Assembly (NCBI RefSeq): GCF_024713975.1
Contig: NC_091109.1
Coordinates: 10,942,501-11,006,500, forward strand
Source: Paralichthys olivaceus
Taxonomy: Eukaryota; Chordata; Actinopteri; Pleuronectiformes; Paralichthyidae
Direction: 5' to 3'
DNA: 64,000 nucleotides
The position numbers were made by a program, and so were the translations under genes. Below are positions 57,919-64,000 of the stretch, in pieces (the stretch's first letter is position 1; each line of letters opens with the position of its first letter). Under the pieces are notes generated by a model. The model had not been told where the DNA came from, searched no databases, and saw nothing but the letters and a program-made list of their open reading frames with translations.

Positions 57919-58088
57919 GATACCCGATCCGGACGGGTCTGACTGGGCTCAGACAAACATTTCAGAATGATATTCACGCTCGAGTCAGGTTTGGACACAA
58001 AAAACAGAATGCCTGTCAGGTTCAGGTCGGGCTCAGCTAATTTCAAGTCGAGTTCAGAGAGGAAAAATTGTGGCCTGAGCTGCACTCT
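57919..58088. mobile_element. Dispersed repeat copy B (uninterrupted)
   Basis: This matches, in reverse complement, the two halves of the repeat at 36361-36712. It is contiguous here, which shows that the 36.5-kb copy was split by an insertion. The class is not identified. Confidence 0.5.
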
Positions 58089-59044
58089 ATTGCTCTGTCA
58101 TAGTTTAGTCTTCTATAATTCTATATTGTTACACTTCTCAGTGTTTTCCCCTAAAGCTTCACACTTCCCTGCATGTAAGCATGTGACAAAAATGACACAC
58201 AGACCATGAAAGTCTGTCACCTGTTCTTTACATCATGATAATCTACAGCCATTTTATGCTGATATCTCACATCTGCACCAAATCTGACTGTTCCTCTTCC
58301 CGGTCTCAGGCTGAGCAGATGGTCTGGATGGGACGTCTCCCTCAGGGTCTAAGACTAAAATGCCCTTTCAGTAACACGACACCTTCACCCTCTGTCAGTT
58401 GATTTCTAAAGATAATTGTTTGAAGCTGACCGATACACTCTTTCTTAACAGCCCTTACGGAAACTGTCTTCTTGCTTTCTCCCATACAGGAGGTCAAAGG
58501 TCAGGGTCAATGAGAGAACGGTGTCCTGTGTCTCTGTGTCTTACAGAGGACGCTTTAGTTTAGCAAGTGAGAAAGAATAGTCGCACCTTTTCATTTGACA
58601 AATCATGCATGTTACTTTGCATGTCCCATATTCCAAAAAGTTACAGATCAGGGACAGTAAATGTGCGTAAGGAGAACGTGTGTGCGTGAGAAGCCCTGTT
58701 GTTGTTTCTACACTTCCCCACTTGTTTTAGAATGGATGAAACTGGCTCCCTGCCCAAACAGGCTCCTTATCCTGGGACTGCTCAGGTTGCTAATAAACAT
58801 AGATTTGACTACAGCTTGTGTTCCAGTCCTAATCTATGCTTGTTGTTTTTAAGTGACTCAGTAAAAAGTTACTTTATCTGCCAATCACGCATAATTAAAG
58901 TAACTTACATTTTTAACATGAATTAATTAATGCATGGGATTTTTTTCTGTCAACTCATGAGGACATTTGTTTTTTTCATTTTTATTTGCAGCAAAATTTT
59001 AAAAGCCACTAACAGATGTAACTTTTCTGTCGTACAAGACACTG

Positions 59045-59475
59045 CTCTGTCAGGGTTTGTGCAGAGAGCAGGCAGGTCTAATAAAGAAAAACTCTAAACA
59101 GGGAGCAGGTTCAGCAGGAAACAAAAGCAAAACTCAAACTGTACAAGAAAAAACAAGGCAGGAATAAACAATCAGAGACAAAACTGGCAGACACTAAGAC
59201 ATAACGAAACAGACAAATCAACAAGAGCAGACCTGAGGACTCGACTTAAATACAAACTGAACTGATGACAAACTAGAGACAGGTGGCCCAGGACAAACAG
59301 GTGAACCGAATCAAGGCAGGAAGCAAAAAGAACAGGAACACGAGGGAGATCAGAATTACAAAATAAAACAGGAAACAGAATGAACACAAATCTCAAAACA
59401 AGGAAACACAAGTAAAAGTCAAAGAACCCAAAGAGTCCATAATCAGAACAGTCCAAGAAAAACCCCAAAAACTAT
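59045..59475. repeat. A-rich non-coding repeat-like segment
   Basis: A 430-bp stretch made almost entirely of AAACAGG, AACAAGG and ACAGGAAAC-type words, unlike its flanks and low in T on the plus strand. It resembles A-rich parts of fish non-autonomous transposons, but no ends were found. The 98-codon minus-strand frame inside it is a composition artefact. Confidence 0.35.
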
Positions 59476-60985
59476 TTATCCAGGATTTTAAAGTTCAAAG
59501 TCATTTTTTTAACATCTGTCATCCTTCTTAATCTCTCACACATCCTGTCTGATGTTCACTCTTTAATTGGCTTAATGATGAGTCATTATGAAAACTGCTC
59601 AATGAGATCCTCTCGTGATAATGTCTGTTTTAATTTGTTAGTGAAACCTTCATCACAGCAGTGGTTCAAGCTCAGACACACACGCACACACTGCGGCCTG
59701 TTTTCTTTTTTATCCACGCCAGATGCTCAGCTTTCCACATTGCACTTATCATGAGGGCTGATATGTGGAGTTGTAGTCCTGGAGAAACACGCTTTAGGGA
59801 CTTTAAATCCCCTTCTCAAGCAGATCACACAGCGGGGAGATGACTTCAGAGGTTTATCCAAACAGAAAACTGGTGCTAAATCTCAAAGCTTGGAAAATCA
59901 GGTGTCACTTTTGTAAACAGGGTTGGATATTCTCTCTGGCTGATTTAGACTCCAGAGGATTGGCATCTTGTCGTCTCTGCTCAGATATTTGGAGGATCTC
60001 GAGGTCAAGACGCTGCTGCACTGGCTCTGTGTTTGACAGGCTGGCCTGAATCACCAGCTCGAACCCTGACTAACCTCTCTTGTGCCAGTACTGCCACTGT
60101 GCTGTCGTGCACAGGGTGGGGAGATGTGAACTGTTGGCCAAAAGAAATCTTTTTATCCTTTTTATGTGCCCGCACTGCAAACATATACATTTTACAGAGC
60201 CATTAATCTAGTAGTTGACTTATGTTTCTTAGTACAAAGGAAGGTTTTCACATGGGGGAACTTAAGCTTGTTTCCATCTGGTTCTTTTGGTCTTTTGGAT
60301 TAGCTTGGTAGAGCGGTGCTAAAAATAATATAGACCCACTGTATTGAAAACATAGTAATCACTGTCTTTTAACAAGTTTGGGTCATTCTTTAATGGAGTG
60401 ACGCACTGGGAGACACTAATTATGCTCAGCTAACTCTAAAGACTTCTCAGTTGTGTGAAAATTGTCGTTACAAATTGTATTACATGAAATTATTGAATTA
60501 TGACATAATTTAACATGTATTTAAGACACAAATACTATCTTTGGGAGAATTTGAATCTGCTCTTTGCTAGTTTTGTTTCTTTTAGAAAGATATTTAATGA
60601 GTTTAGTGAATCATTTTTACGATATTACATTGTTTCTCCTAACCTGTCTCTTTCTGACTGTCTCTGGAAAATGTATTAACTTAGTTACAGTAAGACATCA
60701 TGAAGATTTAGGTACCTACACCTACACACAGTCAGACTTGACTTTTTCCACAGTATGGAGCTGTGAGTTTCTACAAGGAAATGATAGTTATGCCCAGAAG
60801 GGAGATTCAGTCTGGGATTAAACAAACCCAGGGCACTAAACTAAACTGGAAAATCAACCTCTGTTGAGACAAGATGTGTGATGTCTGATAGTGGTAGAAG
60901 CAGTAGACTGCTACTGACCTATATCTTCAATTTTGCATGTGTTTGACTTTCTTCTGATAGTACTGGCAAAGATAAGGAGCCAGGG

Positions 60986-60988
<3 letters not shown>

Positions 60989-61041
<53 letters not shown>
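60989..61041 (+). repeat. (GT)n microsatellite
   Basis: An uninterrupted GT tract of about 53 bp in PARD3 intron 1. Confidence 0.97.
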
Positions 61042-61043
<2 letters not shown>

Positions 61044-61476
61044 GCAGCTGTGACACTTTTGTTTCTGACTCACAGAAGAAAGAAAAAATACACTCCATAA
61101 ATCACAGTCATTATTGTGCTGCCGAGTGAAAAAAGAACGTGGGAGGTTGAGAGGTTGAACCAGTGGGTTGAGCTGATGATTCATGGTGAGGTCTGTGCTC
61201 CTAAAGGTCAGAGGTCACAGAGGAATGGGGATCGCTAAGCCCTTTGGTCAGGCAGTGAAAGTCTGGAGATTTGAAGGTCTTCTCTTAATGAGCTTTTTGG
61301 GATTTGAATCATCTCAACACTTGAAGGACATAGACAACCTCAAAAAAAGCCACTATAACATAAACACTTACATTCATCTGTCATTATCCGAAACACATCT
61401 CACTAATAGTAAACAGAAGTTCAGAAACTGTGATGACTGCTGCCTCACACATCATCACAACACAAGTTAAAGAACG

Positions 61477-61931
61477 AGGTGCGATCAAAAACGTCTTGAC
61501 ATTGATAACAAACTGACTGATCTAATTTGACTGTGGTTTCGTTGTAAATGGACGCATTGTCATGATGGAGCACCCAATTGCCATCACGCCACAGTTCACA
61601 TGTGAACGTCCTCACATCTTCACAGTGAATGTAGGAAGAAAACGATGAGCATGCTCTACAGGTCACACTCCTGACCCGATGCACCCCCTTAGGTTCAGAT
61701 GCTGCAGGTTCTTCCACTGCGGAAACTGCTGTTCAGTGAAATCTCAACTGTGCACGTGCAAGCGATCAAAAACAATGGCCGTAATGTCCCTGTTACTACT
61801 TACTGCTCTGCTCATCACAATGTATAATAGAATACTGGCTCATGAGTGTTGTTGCTCACAACTGCTGCATGCAGATGAACCCTGCTGCTTTCTGTTTGTG
61901 CGGAACAGAAACGTCTTGATCGCACCATGTT
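61477..61931 (-). mobile_element. Mariner-like element remnant, internally deleted
   Basis: The ends carry inverted copies of GGTGCGATCAA followed by ACGT (left near 61479, right near 61924). On the minus strand a decayed frame contains NWVLHHDNAS, the HHDNA block around the second catalytic aspartate of mariner transposases. The rest is broken by stops and too short (about 455 bp versus about 1.3 kb for an intact element). No clear TA duplication remains. It is inactive. Confidence 0.7.
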
Positions 61932-62454
61932 GATCTTAATATGTAGAAAACCTACAATCTCTACATTCATGTGTCTCCTCGTTTAACTGCACCGATTAAA
62001 TCGCACTTCAATGGTGCCTCCAAGCAGTGATTAGATTATAAATCCTCTGACATCATGACTCTTCATTTGTCATCTGCCTGCAAACTTATCGCATTTATCG
62101 CTTTTTCAGTTTACACAACAAGGCTTGTTTATACCATTTTATGAAGATAAGAGACAAGGTCACATTTTATTTGCGCTGTATAACTGTTGCTGCTTATGGT
62201 TTAATTTGTTAAACTCTATTATCGTTTTTGAATCATTTCCAAATGCTTGACATTCCCCAAGGCTAATTCATGGGAAACATGCCCGTGTGTTATCTTTGCT
62301 AAAACCCCCATATGTGACTGGCATTCGTCTTTATCCTTCATTTATTTTTGTGTCATACACAGATAATCCACTGTCTAAGTCTATTTATAAGAGTAGCTTG
62401 GACTGATATGAAGCAAATAGCAGCAGTGAGGTGCTCCTGAATATTAAAACGAGT

Positions 62455-62526
62455 TGATCCCGACGTGATTTGAACACGCAACCTTCTGATCTGGAGTCAG
62501 ACGCGCTACCGTTGCGCCACGAGATC
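62455..62526 (-). tRNA. trnW: tRNA-Trp (CCA), compensated acceptor variant
   Basis: A 72-nt cloverleaf with anticodon CCA. The acceptor is GATCTCG/CGGGATC: the third pair changed from C-G to T-A on both sides, so pairing is kept, which argues for selection on the gene. The remaining body is identical to the common copy. A minus-strand TTTT terminator lies at 62446-62449. Confidence 0.96.
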
Positions 62527-64000
62527 CTGACAGCTGGGGACTCCATCGAGCCACTCGGATTACCCCTGTGGGAATAGCAGCACTTGCAGGGGATAACGCA
62601 GCAATCGTAAAACACACACACAGGCACATGTACACTCTCTCACACACACACTCTCCTTTTATCACCCTCCTCTCGCTCCGTTACCTCCAGGCACCAGTCT
62701 TTGTGTGGTCTTTGACAGAAACAGGGAACCCACTCTGGTACAAAGACTCCGGTAACGGGGTGAGGAGAGCTATTGTCTGGGCCTATGTTGCAAGTGTGTG
62801 TGTGTGTATGTGTGTTATTATGTGCGAATGGCACAGAGAACAACTACTTGTCTGTTCCCTCTCACCTTCTACACTGGATCAGATAAGCAGATACCTGATC
62901 AGGTGGCTGCTGGGATGCCACTCACTCAGTGAGTTTGAATGAATGAGTAAAGCTCACATGTGACTAGACAGGTCACTGGGGCAGCAGCTATAAGAACAAT
63001 ACTCACCGGCACACCCTGCACGCTTACTCATATTTACTGTGCCGAACAAAGAGTTTTGTTTGTGTCAACATGGCAAGGATTATTCTGTAATTGCATGTTA
63101 ATCCACCAGGCCACTTTATCCATGTTCTTTATAAATAATTGAAATGCTCTTCTGTTTCACATGTTATTTACATACCGAACCCCCCTTGAGGGCTTCTGCT
63201 CCCGACGCTTCACTTTTAACTCATTAAAGTGAAACCCAGCATGCTCCTGTGCTGCTGCATTTGGCAATGCTTCTTCAAGCTGCTTCCATTTGCACCTTGT
63301 AGTGAAATGTATCTGCTCTTGACTCGAGTGACGGTAACTAAAAGACTGAAAGAACATTAGTAATGTAACAACATTATTGTAATGCGATCTTAATGAGATT
63401 GTAGTGGTTACAAAGTTCTCAAGTACTCACAGTGTTTTTCTGTATCGGCCAAGTATTATATTTTATGTTTCATTGTTGTAGCTGGCAGCCCATGGTTTTA
63501 TCGTGACATGTAAATCCCACTGACTGTCAGACTATGTGCATTGCAATCCTCGGTGCATGATGATATGCTCCAGCGCTGTGGAAGGTGTCATTTAAACTCG
63601 CGCGTTGTGACTAACACTTTGTACCTGACATGGGAATTAAACTTTAAATTCATCACCGGGGTGAAAAGTTACACTTCACAAGACACTGCTGTAACTTTAG
63701 ATTGTTGAGAATCATTTCTCAACTCAGGTTAGACTCGTTTCTGCAGGTTCTTCTCCCTGTGTGGAAGATGACTTTGCAGTGTGGTGGGGAGATTTCCCCA
63801 GACACACATGGCTCAAATTGTGCATCAAGGCTGTGTGGGACAATTGTTCTTGTTGGATCCATTTTGTTCTGTGGTTTTGGTCCCTCTGTTGATGAAGTAA
63901 TACTTTGGAGACTCACTCTGATTACTGACACTCTTAGGACTCCAATCGTGATAAAGCGTTAAGATTATCCAGTAAAGGCTCATTTATGCTGCCGTCATGT

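Noticed and set aside
60010-60070. tRNA-like box B word on the minus strand
   Set aside because: GGTTCGAGC occurs but no acceptor, D or anticodon arm can be folded around it.

Overview
The window is nuclear DNA from a ray-finned fish, probably a percomorph teleost. The coding exons are vertebrate genes with consensus GT/AG introns. The gaps carry teleost-style debris: non-LTR retrotransposon tails, a TTAA-flanked MITE, a mariner remnant and long (GT)n, (CT)n and (TA)n tracts. Gene order is CCNY (-), CREM (-), CUL2 (+), PARD3 (+), the same neighbourhood and relative orientation I know from human 10p11.

Layout. 1-2.5 kb: first coding exon and CpG-rich promoter of cyclin Y, with an intron holding a LINE interrupted by a SINE. 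2.5-6.7 kb: intergenic DNA with simple repeats and a degenerate telomere-like array. 6.7-11.7 kb: a CREM gene whose three visible coding exons make an ICER-type repressor (short N-terminus plus bZIP, no kinase-inducible domain). Its promoter carries three cAMP autoregulatory-type elements and its first intron contains perfect CREs. 14.2-26 kb: the complete CUL2 gene, 20 coding exons that join in frame to 745 codons, with lysine 689 in the neddylation motif. 26-33 kb: intergenic DNA with an orphan CpG islet and three tRNA-Trp genes. 33.4 kb to the end: first coding exon of PARD3 (40 codons) and about 30 kb of its first intron, with four more intact tRNA-Trp genes and one tRNA-Trp pseudogene that has lost exactly its T arm.

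How the genes relate. The four protein genes are independent housekeeping or signalling genes: a WNT/cyclin-CDK regulator, a cAMP-inducible repressor, a ubiquitin ligase scaffold and a polarity scaffold. CREM and CUL2 are divergent. The most notable features are the dispersed tRNA-Trp family with paralogous inverted cassettes, the apparently ICER-only CREM locus with its CRE cluster, the CpG islet at 27.1 kb with CRE, NRF1-like and RFX X-box motifs, and a near-perfect 30-bp hairpin at 37.7 kb. No wholly new system was recognised. Exon limits were set by hand from splice consensus and protein family knowledge, with no search run.
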